From Nocardia brasiliensis ATCC 700358 (GTDB lineage: Bacteria; Actinomycetota; Actinomycetes; Mycobacteriales; Mycobacteriaceae), in contig NC_018681.1 of the NCBI RefSeq assembly GCF_000250675.2, positions 124,001-188,000 of the forward strand: a stretch of DNA of 64,000 bases, in the 5' to 3' direction. The notes under the pieces were generated by a model. The model worked only from the letters and a program-made list of their open reading frames with translations, had not been told where the DNA came from and searched no databases. This document shows, piece by piece, positions 47,918 to 60,600 of the stretch (its first letter is position 1; every line of letters begins with the position of its first letter). Made by a program: the position numbers and the translations under genes.

Positions 47918-49834
47918 ATGGAAGAGACTTTCGACGACTACCTGGACGAGACCGGGAACATCCGAATTCCCGAGGATCACACCCTGGTCGATCACGTCGA
48001 GAAGCACACCCGGAACGACGCGAACACTCTGGCGTACCGCTACATCGATTACTCGCGTGAGCGTGATGGTGAGGCCCAGGAACTGACGTGGCGTGAGTTC
48101 GGCATTCGGCTGCGCGCGGTGGCCGCTCGACTGCAGCAGGTGACCAACCCGGGCGACCGGGTCGCGATCCTGGCGCCGCAGGGCTTGGATTACGTGGTCT
48201 CCTTCTTCGCCGCGATCTACGCGGGCACCATCTCGGTGCCGCTGTTCGACCCCGACGAGCCGGGTCATACCGACCGCCTGCACGCCGTGCTCGGCGACTG
48301 CGAGCCTGCCGCCATCCTCACCGCGAGCTCCTCCGCGGCCGGCGTGCGGCAGTTCTTCCGTTCGCTGCCCGCCGCCCAGCGCCCGCGCATCATCGCGGTG
48401 GACGCGATCCCCGACAGCGTCGGTGAGGGCTGGGTGCGTCCGGACATCGCCATCGATGACATCGCCTACCTGCAGTACACCTCGGGCTCGACCCGGACCC
48501 CGGCCGGTGTGGAGATCACCCACCGCGCGGTCGGCACCAACCTGCTGCAGATGGTCAACTCGATCAACCTGGACTGGAACTCGCGCGGTGTCACCTGGCT
48601 GCCGCTGTTCCACGACATGGGCCTGCTCACGGTGATCCTGCCGGCGGTCGGCGGCAAGTTCATCACCATCATGTCGCCGAGCGCGTTCGTGCGCCGCCCC
48701 TACCGCTGGATCAAGGAACTGGCCGCGCAGTCCGACGGTGCCGGAACCTTCGCCGCCGCACCGAATTTCGCGTTCGAGCATGCCGCCGCGCGTGGTCTGC
48801 CGAAGAACGGCGAGTCGCTGGATCTGTCCAACGTGATCGGCCTGATCAACGGCAGCGAGCCGGTGACCACCGCGTCGATGAAGAAGTTCAACGAGGCCTT
48901 CGCGCCCTACGGCCTACCCAAGACCGCGATCAAGCCGTGCTACGGCATGGCCGAGGCGACGCTGTTCGTGTCGGCGACCAAGGCCGAGGACGAGGCCAAG
49001 GTCACCTGGGTCGATCGCAACGAGCTCAATGCCGGCCGCATGGTCAAGGTCGAGCAGGGCACCGACAACGCCATCGCGCAGGTCTCCTGCGGTTACGTCG
49101 CGCTGTCGCAGTGGGCCGTGATCGTCGATCCGGAAACCGTCGAGGCCGATGGGGGCCAGGAACTACCCGACGGCCGGGTCGGTGAGATCTGGTTGCACGG
49201 CAACAACATGGGCATCGGCTACTGGGGTCGCCCCGACGAGACCTCGGCCACCTTCCAGAACAAGGTGCCCCATCGCCTCGCCGAGGGCAGCCACGCCGAA
49301 GGCACCGACCGCGACGCCAACTGGATGCGCACCGGCGACTACGGCGTGTACCTCGACGGCGAGCTCTACATCACCGGCCGGGTCAAGGACCTGGTCATCG
49401 TCGACGGCCGCAACCACTACCCGCAGGACCTCGAGTTCTCCGCACAGGAAGCCTCCAAGGCGTTGCGCCCCGGCTTCGTCGCCGCGTTCTCGGTGCCCGC
49501 GAACCAGCTGCCCGCGCTCGTCTTCGACCAGGGCAGCCACTCCGGCCTGAAGTTCGACGCCGACGACGGCTCCGAGCAACTGGTGATCGTGGCCGAGCGC
49601 GGCCCCGGCGCGGGCAAAGCCGACCCACTGCCGATCGCCGACGAAGTACGCGCCGCGGTGGCCGCGCGCCACGGCGTCACCGTCCGTGACGTCCTGCTGG
49701 TCCCCGCGGGCTCGATCCCGCGCACCTCCAGCGGCAAGATCGCCCGGCGCGCCTGCAAGGCCGCCTATCTGGAGGGAACACTGCGCGGTGGTTACACCCA
49801 GCAGGCCTTCCCCGATGCACCCGAGGAAGAATGA
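47918..49834 (+). CDS. fadD32: Long-chain fatty acyl-AMP ligase of mycolate synthesis
   Basis: A 638-residue adenylating enzyme. The nucleotide-binding loop [24 protein letters not shown], the YGMAEATLF motif and the hinge region [20 protein letters not shown] are characteristic of the FAAL group. It activates the meromycolate chain as acyl-AMP and loads it on the N-terminal carrier domain of Pks13. An AGAAGGA site fixes the ATG at 47918; an 8-codon upstream extension is not needed. Order fadD32-pks13-accD4 is conserved in mycolate producers. A hairpin separates it from pks13. Confidence 0.96.
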   Translation: MEETFDDYLDETGNIRIPEDHTLVDHVEKHTRNDANTLAYRYIDYSRERDGEAQELTWREFGIRLRAVAARLQQVTNPGDRVAILAPQGLDYVVSFFAAIYAGTISVPLFDPDEPGHTDRLHAVLGDCEPAAILTASSSAAGVRQFFRSLPAAQRPRIIAVDAIPDSVGEGWVRPDIAIDDIAYLQYTSGSTRTPAGVEITHRAVGTNLLQMVNSINLDWNSRGVTWLPLFHDMGLLTVILPAVGGKFITIMSPSAFVRRPYRWIKELAAQSDGAGTFAAAPNFAFEHAAARGLPKNGESLDLSNVIGLINGSEPVTTASMKKFNEAFAPYGLPKTAIKPCYGMAEATLFVSATKAEDEAKVTWVDRNELNAGRMVKVEQGTDNAIAQVSCGYVALSQWAVIVDPETVEADGGQELPDGRVGEIWLHGNNMGIGYWGRPDETSATFQNKVPHRLAEGSHAEGTDRDANWMRTGDYGVYLDGELYITGRVKDLVIVDGRNHYPQDLEFSAQEASKALRPGFVAAFSVPANQLPALVFDQGSHSGLKFDADDGSEQLVIVAERGPGAGKADPLPIADEVRAAVAARHGVTVRDVLLVPAGSIPRTSSGKIARRACKAAYLEGTLRGGYTQQAFPDAPEEE

Positions 49835-49882
49835 CGGAAGTTCCCGCCTCGATCAGGTCGGAACAGTGGTTGTCTGGCTCGC

Positions 49883-49919
49883 CACTCGGTTCCGGCCTGT
49901 GCCGGAACGACACCGAGTG
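49883..49919 (+). promoter_or_regulatory. Two-part hairpin between fadD32 and pks13
   Basis: CACTCGGT (49883-49890) pairs with ACCGAGTG (49912-49919), enclosing TCCGGC/GCCGGA with a CTGT loop and a 5-nt bulge on one side. It is about 60 bp before the pks13 start. With no T-run it may be an RNA stability or attenuation element rather than a full terminator. Confidence 0.45.
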
Positions 49920-49977
49920 ATCCGGGCCGTCAATCCCCGCCGCGCAACCGCACGCAGACAGGTAGCTTGAGGAATTG

Positions 49978-52900
49978 ATGGCCGACAACGAGTCCACCCA
50001 GACGACCGATAACTTGCCCGCCGAGCAGGGTGCCGACCAGGCGCCCGCGCCGGTGACCGCTGCCGCCACGAGTGGTGCGCGGACCGATCTGTCCGTGGCC
50101 GAGCTGCGTGAGTGGCTGCGCCGCTGGGTCGCCGACGCGACCGGGCAGTCGATCGAGGCGATCACCGTGGACCGGCCGATGGAAGAGTTCGGGCTCGCCT
50201 CGCGCGACGCCCTCGCCCTCGGCGGCGACATCGAGGAACTCACCGGCGTGGTGCTGAACGCGACCGTCGTCTACCAGCATCCGACCATCGCGTCGCTGGC
50301 CGAGGTGGTCATCAACGGCGAGCCGGAAAGCGTGGACGAAGGCTCCGACGACTCCTTCTATACCGCGGGCTACCAGCCGGGCCAGGCACACGACATCGCC
50401 ATCGTCGGCCTGTCCACCCGGTTGCCCGGCGCGGGCGATACGCCGGAATCGACCTGGGAGTTCCTGATCAATCGCGGGGACGGGATCCGGGAGCGGCCGG
50501 AAGGCCGCTGGGCGGAGTTCATGAACGAGCCCGCGATCGCCAAGGCCGTCGCCGAAGGCAATACGCTGGGCGGCTATCTGGACGAGGACGTCGTCAAGGG
50601 TTTCGACGCCGAGTTCTTCGCCATGTCGCCCATCGAGGTGGAGCGGGTCGACCCGCAGCAGCGCCTGATGATGGAACTGACCTGGGAAGCGTTGGAGCAC
50701 GCCAGGATTCCCGCCAGCGAGCTCAAAGGCGAGGCGGTCGGCCTGTTCGTCGGCTCGTCCACCAGCGACTTCATGCTGATCGCCGCCCTCGGCCTCGGCG
50801 CGGAACTGGATCCGAACGTCCCCGCGTCCGCACAGGCGTACGGCATCATGGGTAGCTCCAACGGCATCATCGCCAACCGCATTTCCTACTTCTTCGATTT
50901 CCGCGGCCCGTCCGTCACGGTCGACACCGCCTGCTCCTCGACGCTGGTCGCTGTGCACCAAGCGGTGCGCGCCCTGCGTGAAGGCGACGCAGACGTGGCG
51001 TTGGCCGGTGGCGTGAACATGCTGCTCGCCCCGGTCACCACCCTCGGCTTCGATCAGAACGGCGGCGTGGCGAAGAACGGCCGGATCAAGGCGTTCTCCT
51101 CCGACGCGGACGGCATGGTGCGTTCCGAGGGCGCGGGCCTCGTGGTGCTCAAGCGCCTGGCCGACGCCGAGCGTGACGGCGACCGAATCATGGCCGTCAT
51201 CAAGGGTTCCGCCGTCAACAACGACGGCCGGTCCAACGGCCTGCTCGCACCGAACCCCGACGCGCAGGCCGATGTGCTGCGCCGCGCGTACCGCGATGCG
51301 GGCATCGTGCCGTCCACGGTCGACTACATCGAAGCCCACGGCACCGGCACCGCGATCGGTGACCCGATCGAGGCCGACGCGCTCGGCCGGGTGGTCGGCC
51401 GCGGCCGCGACGCCGACAAGCCCGCGCTGCTCGGCTCGGTGAAGACCAACGTCGGTCACCTGGAGTCCGGTGCGGGTGCGGCCAGCCTGGCCAAGGTCGT
51501 GATGGCCTTCCAGCACAACGTGATTCCGCCGAACATCAACTACGCGGGACCACATCCGTACATCCCGTGGGATCAGGCGCACCTGAAGGTGGTCGCCGAG
51601 CCGACGGAATTCCCCCGCTACAGCGGCACCGCCACGGTCGGCATCTCGGGCTTCGGCTTCGGCGGCACCAACGCGCATGTCGTTGTGCAGGAATACGTTC
51701 CGGCTGCGGCCCAGATCGCCGCCACCCCGGAGCCCGCGTCCCAGGCGGTCGCGGCTGTTGACGCCGATGTCGCCGAGTCGGCGGCCGATGTCGCCGAGCT
51801 GCAGGCCGAACTCGACGACGAAACGACAGATGTGATCGCGGAAGCGGACGCGATCGTCGCCGCCGCGGACGAAGACGACATCGACGTCCCCGAGCCGGTC
51901 GCGGAGACCGCCGCCCCGGTCACGGAAGTGGTTGCCGCCGTTGCGGAGTGGACCGCCGAGCGTACCGAGCCGCTCCCGATGATCCTGCCGGTCTCCGGTT
52001 ACTTGCCCTCACGCCGCCGCCGCGCCGCCGGTGAACTGGCCGACTGGCTGGAATCCGAAGCGGGCCGCGATGTTTCGCTCGAGGACGTGGCCAGGTCGCT
52101 GGCCAAGCGCAGCCACTGGCGTTCGCGCGGTGTGGTGCTCGCCAAGACGCACGAGGAGGCCGTCGCCGGGCTGCGTGCCATCGCGGCGGGTAAGCCGGGC
52201 AACGGCGTGTTCACCGCGGACGCGCCCGCCGCCGTCGGCCCGGTGTGGGTGCTCTCCGGTTTCGGTGCCCAGCACCGCAAGATGGCCAAGGCGCTGTACC
52301 TGGAGAATTCCATCTTCGCCAAGGCCGTCGACCAGGTCGACGAGCTGGTGCAGGACGAGGCCGGGTACTCGATCCGGGACATGTTCCTCGACGACGGCCA
52401 GGACTACAACGTCGGCACCTCGCAGGTCGGCATCTTCACCATCCAGATCGGCCTGGCCGCGCTGCTGCGCGCGCACGGTGCGGAACCCGATGCGGTGGTG
52501 GGTCATTCGATGGGCGAGGTCGCCGAGGCGTACATCGCCGGTGGCCTGCCGCTCGAGGACGCGGTCCGGGTGATCTGCGCCCGCTCGCGCCTGATGTACG
52601 AGGGCGAGCAGATGCTCACCGACAACGACGTGCGCAACATGGCGCTCGTCGAATACAGCGCCGAGGACATCGAGAAGCTGCTCGCCGAATTCCCGGACGT
52701 CGAGGTCGGCGTCTACGCGGCCCCGACCAACACGGTGATCGGCGGCCCGCGCGAGCAGGTCGAGGCGATCGTGGCGCGGGTGGAGGCGGAGGGCAAGTTC
52801 GCCCGGATCCTGCAGACCCGCGGCGCGGGCCACACCTCGCAGATGGATCCGTTGCTCGGCGAGCTGGCCGCGGAGCTGGCCGGCATCGAGCCGACCAAGC

Positions 52901-55398
52901 TGAAGACCGGTCTCTACTCGACCGTGCACAAGGGCGAGTTCTACCGCGCGGGCACCGATCCGGTGCACAACGAGGACTACTGGGTGAAGAACATGCGCGG
53001 CAGCGTGTACTTCACCAACGCGGTGAAGCTCGCGGTCGACGCGGGCCACACCACCTTCCTGGAGCTCGCGCCGAACTCGGTCGCGCTGATGCAGGTGCTC
53101 GGCACCACCTTCGCCGCGGGTCTGCACGACGCGCAGCTCATTCCGACGCTCAAGCGCAAGGAAGACGAGGCGGCCGGCGTGATCGGCGCGCTGGCGCAGC
53201 TGTACGTGCACGGGCACAAGGTGGACCTGTCCTCGCTGCTGACCCCCGGCGCGTACGCCGACGTGCCGCGAACCACGTTCGTGCGCAAGGAGTACTGGCC
53301 GAAGGCGTCGCTGTCCGCGGGCGGCGGCAACACCAGGGTGCCCGGCGCGCACGTGGCGCTGCCGGACGGCAGGCACGCCTGGGAGGTGCAGGCCGCGTCG
53401 GCCGGTGACCTGGCCGCGCTCGTGCACGCCGCTGCGGCACAGGTGCTCAGCGAGGTCTCGCTCGGCGCCTCGATCGGGCACGCGACTGTTCCGGCATCGG
53501 GCACGCTGACCACCACGCTGACCCCGCACCCCGGCGGTGCGTCGGTGCAGGTCCACGCCAAGGAGGGCGCGAACTTCCGGCTGCTCTTCGACGCCGTGGT
53601 CACCTCCGGTGCGCCGCTGCCCGAACCCGTTGTGGCCGAACTCGTTCCGGCGGCCGCCGCCGTGGTCGAACCGTCGGCGGGCACCGACCTCGACGTGGTG
53701 GAGACCTTTGGTGACCGCTGGGATCCGAATGGCAGCCAGAAGCTGGAGGACCGGCTCGCGCTGATCGTCGCCGAGTCCATGGGCTACGCGGTCGAGGACC
53801 TCCCGATGGAGATCCCGCTGATGGAGCTCGGCCTCGACTCGCTGATGGCGATGCGCATCAAGAACCGCGTCGAATACGAATTCGACATCCCGCAGCTGCA
53901 GATCCAGGCCGTGCGCGATGCCAACCTCAACGAGGTCGGCAAGGTGCTGCGCTACGCGGTGGAACACCGCGACGAGTTGCAGGCGGTCGCCGCGAAACAG
54001 GCTGCGGGCGAAGAGGTCACCGTCGACGCCGGCTTCATCGAGGCGGCTCGCGCGGCGGTGGCTGCCGGCGAGGACCCGGCCGCGATCGCCGCTGCCGCCG
54101 CGAATACCGCTGCACCCGAGGCTGTTTCGCCGTCGAACGTGGATGCCGAGGCCGCTGCGCCGGCTACCGAAGCCGCCGCGCCGGTCGCCGCTGCCGCGCC
54201 GGTAGCCGAGACACCTGCCGCACCGGCGGAACCTGCGGTGGCCGAACCTGTTTCGCCGGTTGCCGCGCCTGCTGCCGCCCCGGCCTTCGGCGGTCAGCAG
54301 GCCACCGACGAGGACGACGTCCCGCCGCGCGACGCCGCCGAACGACTGACCTTCGCCACCTGGGCGGTGGTCACCGGTAAGTCCGCCGGCGGTATCTTCA
54401 ACACCCTGCCGATCCTCGAGGAAGAGGTCGCCGAGAAGCTGGCGGCCCGGCTCACCGAACGGGTCAAGGCCGAGGTCACCGTCGACGATGTGCTCGACTG
54501 CGAGACCATCGAGCAGCTGGCGGATGTCGTGCGCAACCTGCAGGACAGCGGTGCCGACGTGGACGGTTTCATCCGGCCGCTGCGCCCGCGGGCCGAGGGT
54601 TCGAATGCGTTGCCGGTCTTCGTGTTCCACCCGTCGGGCGGTAACACGCTGGTCTACGAACCGCTGCTGAAGCGCCTGCCAGAGGGCACCCCGATGTACG
54701 GCTTCGAGCGCGTCGAGGGCGACATCCTGGAGCGGTCGAAGCAGTATCTGACCGAACTCCGCAAGATCCAGGGCGACGGCCCGTACGTGCTGTACGGCTG
54801 GTCGCTGGGCGCGGTGTTCGCGTTGCAGGTCGCGCAGCTGCTGCGGGCCGAGGGTGCCGATGTGCGGCTGGTCGGCCTGATCGACCTGGCGCTGCCGATC
54901 GAGGACGAGGACAACAGTCCCGAGGAGCGGGTACGCCGGATCGAGCGATACCAGGTCTTCGCGAAGAAGACCTATGGCGTCGAGGGTGAGCTGGATCGCG
55001 AGCAGCTGGAGACGCTGGCCGCGGCCTCCGACGAGGAACAGTTCAAGATGATCAGCGACCTGATCAAGATCAGCGGCACCAAGATCCCCGGCGGCGTGCT
55101 CGAACATCAGCGCACGTCGTGGATCGAGAGCAGGCACCTGGCCAAGACCCAGCCGACCCGCTACGACGGCGATGTCGTGCTGTACCTGGCGGAGCGGTAC
55201 CAGGACGGCATGATCGAGCTGGAGCCGCGCTTTGCCGATCGCCGCCCGAACGGCGGGTGGGACGAATACATTCCTAACCTCGAGGTCATCCACATCCCGG
55301 GTGACCACCTGCAGATCATCGATGAGCCGCGGATCCAGCAGATCGGAGCCGATCTCACCGCGAAGCTCGCTGCCATCGATGTGAAAGGGGCTCAGTGA
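49978..55398 (+). CDS. pks13: Mycolate condensing polyketide synthase
   Basis: An 1806-residue type I synthase with the diagnostic Pks13 order. N-terminal carrier (Ser75 in GLASRD), ketosynthase (Cys319 in DTACSST, plus HGTGT and VGHLESG), acyltransferase (Ser844 in GHSMGE), C-terminal carrier (Ser1288 in GLDSL) and thioesterase (Ser1609 in GWSLG). It condenses the meromycoloyl chain from FadD32 with a carboxylated alpha-chain and releases the product to trehalose. Ala/Glu/Pro-rich linkers flank the ketosynthase-acyltransferase junction and the C-terminal carrier. The ATG at 49978 follows GAGGA. It overlaps accD4 by 4 bp. Confidence 0.98.
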   Translation: MADNESTQTTDNLPAEQGADQAPAPVTAAATSGARTDLSVAELREWLRRWVADATGQSIEAITVDRPMEEFGLASRDALALGGDIEELTGVVLNATVVYQHPTIASLAEVVINGEPESVDEGSDDSFYTAGYQPGQAHDIAIVGLSTRLPGAGDTPESTWEFLINRGDGIRERPEGRWAEFMNEPAIAKAVAEGNTLGGYLDEDVVKGFDAEFFAMSPIEVERVDPQQRLMMELTWEALEHARIPASELKGEAVGLFVGSSTSDFMLIAALGLGAELDPNVPASAQAYGIMGSSNGIIANRISYFFDFRGPSVTVDTACSSTLVAVHQAVRALREGDADVALAGGVNMLLAPVTTLGFDQNGGVAKNGRIKAFSSDADGMVRSEGAGLVVLKRLADAERDGDRIMAVIKGSAVNNDGRSNGLLAPNPDAQADVLRRAYRDAGIVPSTVDYIEAHGTGTAIGDPIEADALGRVVGRGRDADKPALLGSVKTNVGHLESGAGAASLAKVVMAFQHNVIPPNINYAGPHPYIPWDQAHLKVVAEPTEFPRYSGTATVGISGFGFGGTNAHVVVQEYVPAAAQIAATPEPASQAVAAVDADVAESAADVAELQAELDDETTDVIAEADAIVAAADEDDIDVPEPVAETAAPVTEVVAAVAEWTAERTEPLPMILPVSGYLPSRRRRAAGELADWLESEAGRDVSLEDVARSLAKRSHWRSRGVVLAKTHEEAVAGLRAIAAGKPGNGVFTADAPAAVGPVWVLSGFGAQHRKMAKALYLENSIFAKAVDQVDELVQDEAGYSIRDMFLDDGQDYNVGTSQVGIFTIQIGLAALLRAHGAEPDAVVGHSMGEVAEAYIAGGLPLEDAVRVICARSRLMYEGEQMLTDNDVRNMALVEYSAEDIEKLLAEFPDVEVGVYAAPTNTVIGGPREQVEAIVARVEAEGKFARILQTRGAGHTSQMDPLLGELAAELAGIEPTKLKTGLYSTVHKGEFYRAGTDPVHNEDYWVKNMRGSVYFTNAVKLAVDAGHTTFLELAPNSVALMQVLGTTFAAGLHDAQLIPTLKRKEDEAAGVIGALAQLYVHGHKVDLSSLLTPGAYADVPRTTFVRKEYWPKASLSAGGGNTRVPGAHVALPDGRHAWEVQAASAGDLAALVHAAAAQVLSEVSLGASIGHATVPASGTLTTTLTPHPGGASVQVHAKEGANFRLLFDAVVTSGAPLPEPVVAELVPAAAAVVEPSAGTDLDVVETFGDRWDPNGSQKLEDRLALIVAESMGYAVEDLPMEIPLMELGLDSLMAMRIKNRVEYEFDIPQLQIQAVRDANLNEVGKVLRYAVEHRDELQAVAAKQAAGEEVTVDAGFIEAARAAVAAGEDPAAIAAAAANTAAPEAVSPSNVDAEAAAPATEAAAPVAAAAPVAETPAAPAEPAVAEPVSPVAAPAAAPAFGGQQATDEDDVPPRDAAERLTFATWAVVTGKSAGGIFNTLPILEEEVAEKLAARLTERVKAEVTVDDVLDCETIEQLADVVRNLQDSGADVDGFIRPLRPRAEGSNALPVFVFHPSGGNTLVYEPLLKRLPEGTPMYGFERVEGDILERSKQYLTELRKIQGDGPYVLYGWSLGAVFALQVAQLLRAEGADVRLVGLIDLALPIEDEDNSPEERVRRIERYQVFAKKTYGVEGELDREQLETLAAASDEEQFKMISDLIKISGTKIPGGVLEHQRTSWIESRHLAKTQPTRYDGDVVLYLAERYQDGMIELEPRFADRRPNGGWDEYIPNLEVIHIPGDHLQIIDEPRIQQIGADLTAKLAAIDVKGAQ

Positions 55399-56939
55399 CT
55401 ACGACTGCCGAGAAGCTCGCCGACCTGCGCAAAAGGCTTGATCTAGCGCAGGAACCGGCGGGTGAAGCGGGGGTGGCCAAGCGGGCGAAAAAGGGAATTC
55501 CCAGCGCCCGCGACCGGATCAACATGCTGCTCGATCCGGGCACCTTCGTGGAAATCGGTGCGCTGGTGCGTAAACCGGGTGACCCGACGGCGCTGTACGG
55601 CGACGGCGTGGTCACCGGGCACGGTTTGGTCGAGGGCCGGCCGGTGGCGGTGTTCTCGCACGACCAGACCGTCTACGGTGGTTCGGTCGGCGAGATGTTC
55701 GGCCGCAAGGTCGCCGGGATCATGGAGTACGCGGCCAAGGTCGGCTGCCCGGTGGTCGGTATCAACGACTCCGGCGGCGCCCGGGTGCAGGAGGCGGTGA
55801 CCTCCCTGGCCTGGTATGCCGAGCTGGGCCGCCGCCAGGAGCCGCTGTCCGGTCTGGTGCCGCAGATCTCGATGATCCTCGGCAAGTGCGCCGGTGGCGC
55901 CGTGTACGCGCCGATCAACACCGACGTCGTGGTGGCGACCGAAGAGGCGTACATGTTCGTCACCGGCCCCAAGGTGATCCGGGAGGTCACCGGCGAGGAC
56001 GTGAGCCTCGAGGAACTCGGCGGCGCGCAGAGCCAGGCCGAGTACGGCAACATCCACCATGTCGCGGCGGATGAGAAGGCCGCCTTCGAGTGGGTGCGCG
56101 ACTACCTGAGCTTCCTGCCGACCAGCTGCCAGGAACTCGCGCCGATCGTGAACCCGGGTCTGGAACCGGAGCGCACCGACAGCGACCTGGAACTGAATTC
56201 CCTTGTGCCGGACTCGGACAACGCCGCGTACGACATGCACGACATCCTGCTGCGGATCTTCGACGACGGCGCGTTCCACGAGGTCGGCGGTTCGGCCGGG
56301 CGCAACATCATCACCGGGTTCGCCCGGGTGGACGGTCGCAGCGTCGGCGTGGTCGCCAATCAGCCGATGGTGTACGCCGGTGCGCTGGACGCCCGCGCCT
56401 CGGACAAAGCGGCGCACTTCGTGCGGTTGTGCGACGCGTTCGAGATCCCGCTCGTCTTCGTGGTGGACACCCCCGGCTTCCTGCCGGGTGTCGAGCAGGA
56501 GAAGATCGGCGTGATCAAGCGCGGCGGCCGGTTCCTGTTCTCCTTCGTGGAGGCGACCGTGCCGAAAGTGACTGTGGTGATTCGCAAGTCGTACGGCGGC
56601 GGCTACGCGGTGATGGGCTCCAAGCAGCTCGGCGCCGACGTGAACCTGGCCTGGCCCACCGCCCGGATCGCGGTGATGGGCGCCGAGAGCGCGGTCAGCC
56701 TGATCGGCGGCAAGCAGATCGAGGCCGCGCCGGAGGAGCAGCGGGCGGCCGTGCGCCAGCAGATGATCGACTTCTACAACGCCACCATGGCGACGCCGTG
56801 GGTGGCCGCCGAGCGCGGTTATATCGACGCGGTCATCGAGCCGTCGGCCACCCGGCTGGAGCTGCGCCGCGCGCTGCAGTTGCTGCGGGACAAGACGCAG
56901 GCGCGCAACCCGCGCAAACACCACCTGCTGCCGCTGTAG
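55395..56939 (+). CDS. accD4: Acyl-CoA carboxylase carboxyltransferase subunit
   Basis: A 514-residue carboxyltransferase beta subunit. The crotonase-like halves contain [16 protein letters not shown] and a [13 protein letters not shown] block with GGAVYAP and [12 protein letters not shown]. In mycolate producers AccD4, with an AccA biotin subunit and AccD5/AccE, carboxylates the long alpha-chain acyl-CoA used by Pks13. The GTG start overlaps the pks13 stop (GTGA). No biotin subunit is encoded here. Followed by a bidirectional hairpin. Confidence 0.95.
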   Translation: MTTTAEKLADLRKRLDLAQEPAGEAGVAKRAKKGIPSARDRINMLLDPGTFVEIGALVRKPGDPTALYGDGVVTGHGLVEGRPVAVFSHDQTVYGGSVGEMFGRKVAGIMEYAAKVGCPVVGINDSGGARVQEAVTSLAWYAELGRRQEPLSGLVPQISMILGKCAGGAVYAPINTDVVVATEEAYMFVTGPKVIREVTGEDVSLEELGGAQSQAEYGNIHHVAADEKAAFEWVRDYLSFLPTSCQELAPIVNPGLEPERTDSDLELNSLVPDSDNAAYDMHDILLRIFDDGAFHEVGGSAGRNIITGFARVDGRSVGVVANQPMVYAGALDARASDKAAHFVRLCDAFEIPLVFVVDTPGFLPGVEQEKIGVIKRGGRFLFSFVEATVPKVTVVIRKSYGGGYAVMGSKQLGADVNLAWPTARIAVMGAESAVSLIGGKQIEAAPEEQRAAVRQQMIDFYNATMATPWVAAERGYIDAVIEPSATRLELRRALQLLRDKTQARNPRKHHLLPL

Positions 56940-56947
56940 TTCGCGCG

Positions 56948-56983
56948 GAATCGGGCCGCATCCGTTGGGACGCAGCCCGATTC
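56948..56983. terminator. Terminator between accD4 and the cyclophilin gene
   Basis: GAATCGGGC (56948-56956) pairs with GCCCGATTC (56975-56983), with further partial pairing inside, between two convergent genes. Confidence 0.7.
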
Positions 56984-56997
56984 AACCGTTGCGGGTT

Positions 56998-57495
56998 TCA
57001 GGCGATGCTGGCGGACTCGATCACGACGTCGTCCTTCGGCACGTCCTGGTGCCCGGCGTTGTTGCCGGTGGCCACGCCCTCGATCTTGTCGACCACGTCC
57101 TGGCCCTCGACCACCGCGCCGAACACGGTGTAGCCCCAGCCCTGCGGGTTCGGCGCCTTGTGGTTGAGGAAGTCGTTGTCGCTCGCGTTGATGAAGAACT
57201 GCGCGGTGGCCGAGTGCGGATCGTTGGTCCGCGCCATTGCCACGGTGTACTTGTTGTTCTTCAGTCCGTTGTTCGCCTCGTTCTGAATGGGCGCCTGCGT
57301 CGGCTTCTGCCGCATGCCCGGCTCGAAGCCGCCACCCTGGATCATGAAGCCCGGGATGACGCGGTGGAAGACGGTGCCGTCGTAATGGCCGGCCTTCACA
57401 TAGCTCACGAAGTTCTGCACCGTGGTCGGCGCCTTCTCGTCGTCGAGTTCCAGGACGATCGGGCCGAAGTTGGTCTGAAGATTCACCTTGGTCAT
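56998..57495 (-). CDS. Cyclophilin-type peptidyl-prolyl isomerase
   Basis: A 165-residue cytoplasmic cyclophilin without signal peptide. The catalytic Arg is in [16 protein letters not shown], followed by [15 protein letters not shown] and [19 protein letters not shown], a complete cyclophilin B-type domain. GGTGGGGG precedes the ATG. It catalyses cis-trans isomerisation of prolyl bonds during folding. It stands alone on the minus strand between accD4 and an Emb gene. Confidence 0.95.
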   Translation of the reverse strand: MTKVNLQTNFGPIVLELDDEKAPTTVQNFVSYVKAGHYDGTVFHRVIPGFMIQGGGFEPGMRQKPTQAPIQNEANNGLKNNKYTVAMARTNDPHSATAQFFINASDNDFLNHKAPNPQGWGYTVFGAVVEGQDVVDKIEGVATGNNAGHQDVPKDDVVIESASIA

Positions 57496-57618
57496 ACCCC
57501 CACCTTGCCAGCCCGCTCCCGCGCGCCTTTTGCCGGTCGTGTGTATAGGCCCCCTTGACCATCACGGCGCGCATTTACGAACAATGGCGTGCTGCGGGCG
57601 CGGCATATTGAACACAGC

Positions 57619-57624
57619 TAGCAT
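57619..57624 (+). promoter_or_regulatory. -10 box close to the Emb start
   Basis: TAGCAT ends 8 nt before the GTG at 57633, and no ribosome site is present, which fits a leaderless transcript. No good -35 box is seen. Confidence 0.4.
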
Positions 57625-57632
57625 TGCCAATC

Positions 57633-60600
57633 GTGCCCGACGCCGCTACCGCTGTTCTGACGAAACCGCCCGCCGCTCCGGCGGCCTCTCCGGCCGATTT
57701 CCGGACCGCGCGAATAATCGCGCTGATCGCCGGTCTGCTCGGCGCGCTGTTCGCCATTGCGACCCCTTTCCTGCCGGTCACGCAGACCACGGCGGTGTTG
57801 AACTGGCCGCAGACCTCGACGCTCGGCAACGTGCAGGCCCCCTTGATGTCTCAGGTCCCGATCGACCTGAAGGCCACGATTCCGTGCAGCACGGTCGCGC
57901 AGCTGCCCGAACGCGGCGGCATGCTGCTGGCCACCGCGCCACCGCAGGGTGACCGGGCCGCGCTGGAGGCCCTGTTCATCCGGGTGTCGGAGACCTCGGT
58001 CGACGTGATCGATCGCAATGCGGTGGTGGTGTCGGCGCCGCGGGCGGATATGGAACAGTGCTCGTCGCTGGTGCTCACCTCCGATCACGATCGCACGCGC
58101 GCGGTGTTCGAGGGACTGACCACCACGGTCACCAAGCCGGTCGCGGGCGGGGCCGAGGAGCAGGTGCAGGTGCCGGTCGAGGGTTCGCTCAACGGCGACC
58201 TGCGGCCGCAGGTGGTCGGCGTCTTCTCCGACCTCAAGGGCGCCGCGCCCGCCGGTCTCGGCTTCACGATGACGGTGGACACCCGGTTCTCCACCAGCCC
58301 GACCCTGATCAAGCTGATCGCGATGATCGCGGCGGTGCTGTGCACGCTGGTCGCGCTCGCGGCGCTGGCCCGGCTCGACGGCAGTGACGGGCGCGGGCAC
58401 CGCCGCTTCCTGCCGTCGAACTGGCTGAAGCCCACCTGGGCCGACGGTGCGGTCGTCGGCACGCTGCTGGTGTGGCATTTCGTCGGTGCCAACACCTCCG
58501 ACGACGGCTACATCCTGAGCATGGTGCGGGTCGCCCCGCACGCCGGCTACATGGCCAACTACTTCCGCTGGTACGGCGTCCCGGAGGCGCCGTTCGGCTG
58601 GTACTACTACGTGATCCAGCTCTTCGCGGAGTTCTCCACCGCCAGCGCCTGGGTGCGGGTGCCCGCACTGCTCTGCGCCATCCTCTGCTGGCTGGTGATC
58701 AGCCGCGAGGTGGTGCCCCGCCTCGGGCGCGGCGTGCGCAACAGCAAGGTGGCGTTGTGGACCGGCGGCCTGGTGTTCCTGGCGTTCTGGCTGCCGTTCG
58801 ACAACGGCCTGCGGTCCGAGCCGATCGTCGCGCTCGGCGCGCTGCTCACCTGGGTGTCGATCGAGCGAGCCATCGCGACCGGCAGGCTGCTGCCCGCCGG
58901 GGTCGCGGTCCTGGTCGCCGCGTTCACCCTCGCGGCCGCACCGACCGGCCTGATGTGTGTGGCGGCGTTGCTCGCCGGTATCCGCCCGCTGATCTGGATC
59001 GTGGTGCGCAAGCGGCGCCAGTTCGCCGAGCAGGGCGGAAAGTGGTGGGCCACACTGCCGTTGCTGGCCCCCATCGCGGCGGCCGGGGTGCTCGTGCTCA
59101 TTGTGGTGTACAGCGATCAGACGTTCGCGGGCATCCAGGAGGCGAACCGGGTGCGTCAGGTCACCGGGCCCAACCTCGCCTGGTACGAGGACTACCTGCG
59201 CTACTACTACCTGTTCGTGGAGACCGTCGACGGTTCGCTGTCGCGCCGCTTCGCGTTCCTGGTGATGCTGCTGTGCCTGTTCACCACCATGCTGGTGCTG
59301 TTGCGGCGCAGGCGGGTGCCCGGTATCGCGAGCGCGCCGACCTGGCGGTTGATGGGCGTCGTGTTCGGCACCATCTTCTTCATGATGTTCAACCCGACCA
59401 AGTGGACGCACCACTTCGGCGCGTACGCGGGCATCGCCGGTTCGCTGGCCGCGGTGACCGCGGTCGCGGTGTCGGCCTCGGCCCTGCGGGCGCGCAAGAA
59501 CCGGGCGATCTTCCTGGCCGGGCTGTTGTTCGTGCTCGCGCTGGCGTTCTCCGGCATCAACGGCTACTGGTACGTGTCCAGCTTCGGTGTGCCGTGGTTC
59601 GACAAGCGCATCTCGCTGCACGGCTACCAGTCGAACACCTTGATGCTCGGCCTGTTCGGGCTGGCGCTCGCGTTGGTCGCCTGGCACTCGCTGCGCGAGG
59701 GTTACGCGAAGCCGGAGGCCTCGCCACGGTCGGCGCGCGGCAAACGGATTCGCAAGTTCGCCGCGATCCCGCTCACCGTCGTCGCCGCGCTGATGGTCGC
59801 GCTCGAGGTGCTCTCGCTGGTCAAGGGCGCGGTCTCGCAGTACCCCGCGTACTCGCTGGCGCGTTCGAACCTCGACGCGCTCGGCGGCAACAGTTGCGGC
59901 CTCGCCAATGACGTTCTGGTGGAAGCGGATCCGAACGGCGGCCGGTTGCAGCCGCTCCCCGATCCGGCGCTCGCCGATGCGAGCGATCCGCTGGCCGGCG
60001 TCGACCCGGTCGGGTTCGATCCGAACGGCGTGCCCAACGATCTGTCCGCCGACAGTGTCGAGGTGAAGCCGGGCACCGGCAATACCTCGACCCAGTCGGT
60101 CGGCGCCGCGTTCGCCGAGGGGCAGAGCGCGGGCACCGGCGGCGGCCAGGGCGCGCGTGGCGTCAACGGCAGTACCGTGGCGCTGCCGTTCGGGCTGGAC
60201 CCGGCGACCACGCCGATCCTCGGCAGCTACCAGAACGGCGTGCAGCAGCCCGCGCATCTCACCTCGAGCTGGTACGGGCTCTCGCCGCGGTCGGCGGACA
60301 GCCCCCTCGTGGTGATCAGCGCGGCGGGGCGCATCCTGTCCGTCGACGACACCGGGGACACCCGCTACGGGCAGTCGCTGACCGTCGACTACGGCAGGAA
60401 GCTGCCCGACGGCAGCGTCGAGAAGCTCGGCACCTACCTGCCGCGCGATATCGGCCCGTTCCCGTCCTGGCGTAACCTGCGCGTCCCGCTCGCCGAGATC
60501 GCGCCGGAGGCCGACGCGGTCCGCATCGTCGCCAACGATCCGATCCTGATCGGTGACCAGTGGCTGGCGTTCACCCCGCCGCGGATGCCGAAGTTGCAGT

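Noticed and set aside
52009..55308. 1099-residue leftward frame opposite pks13
   Set aside because: His/Arg/Gly-rich shadow; all synthase motifs are on the plus strand.
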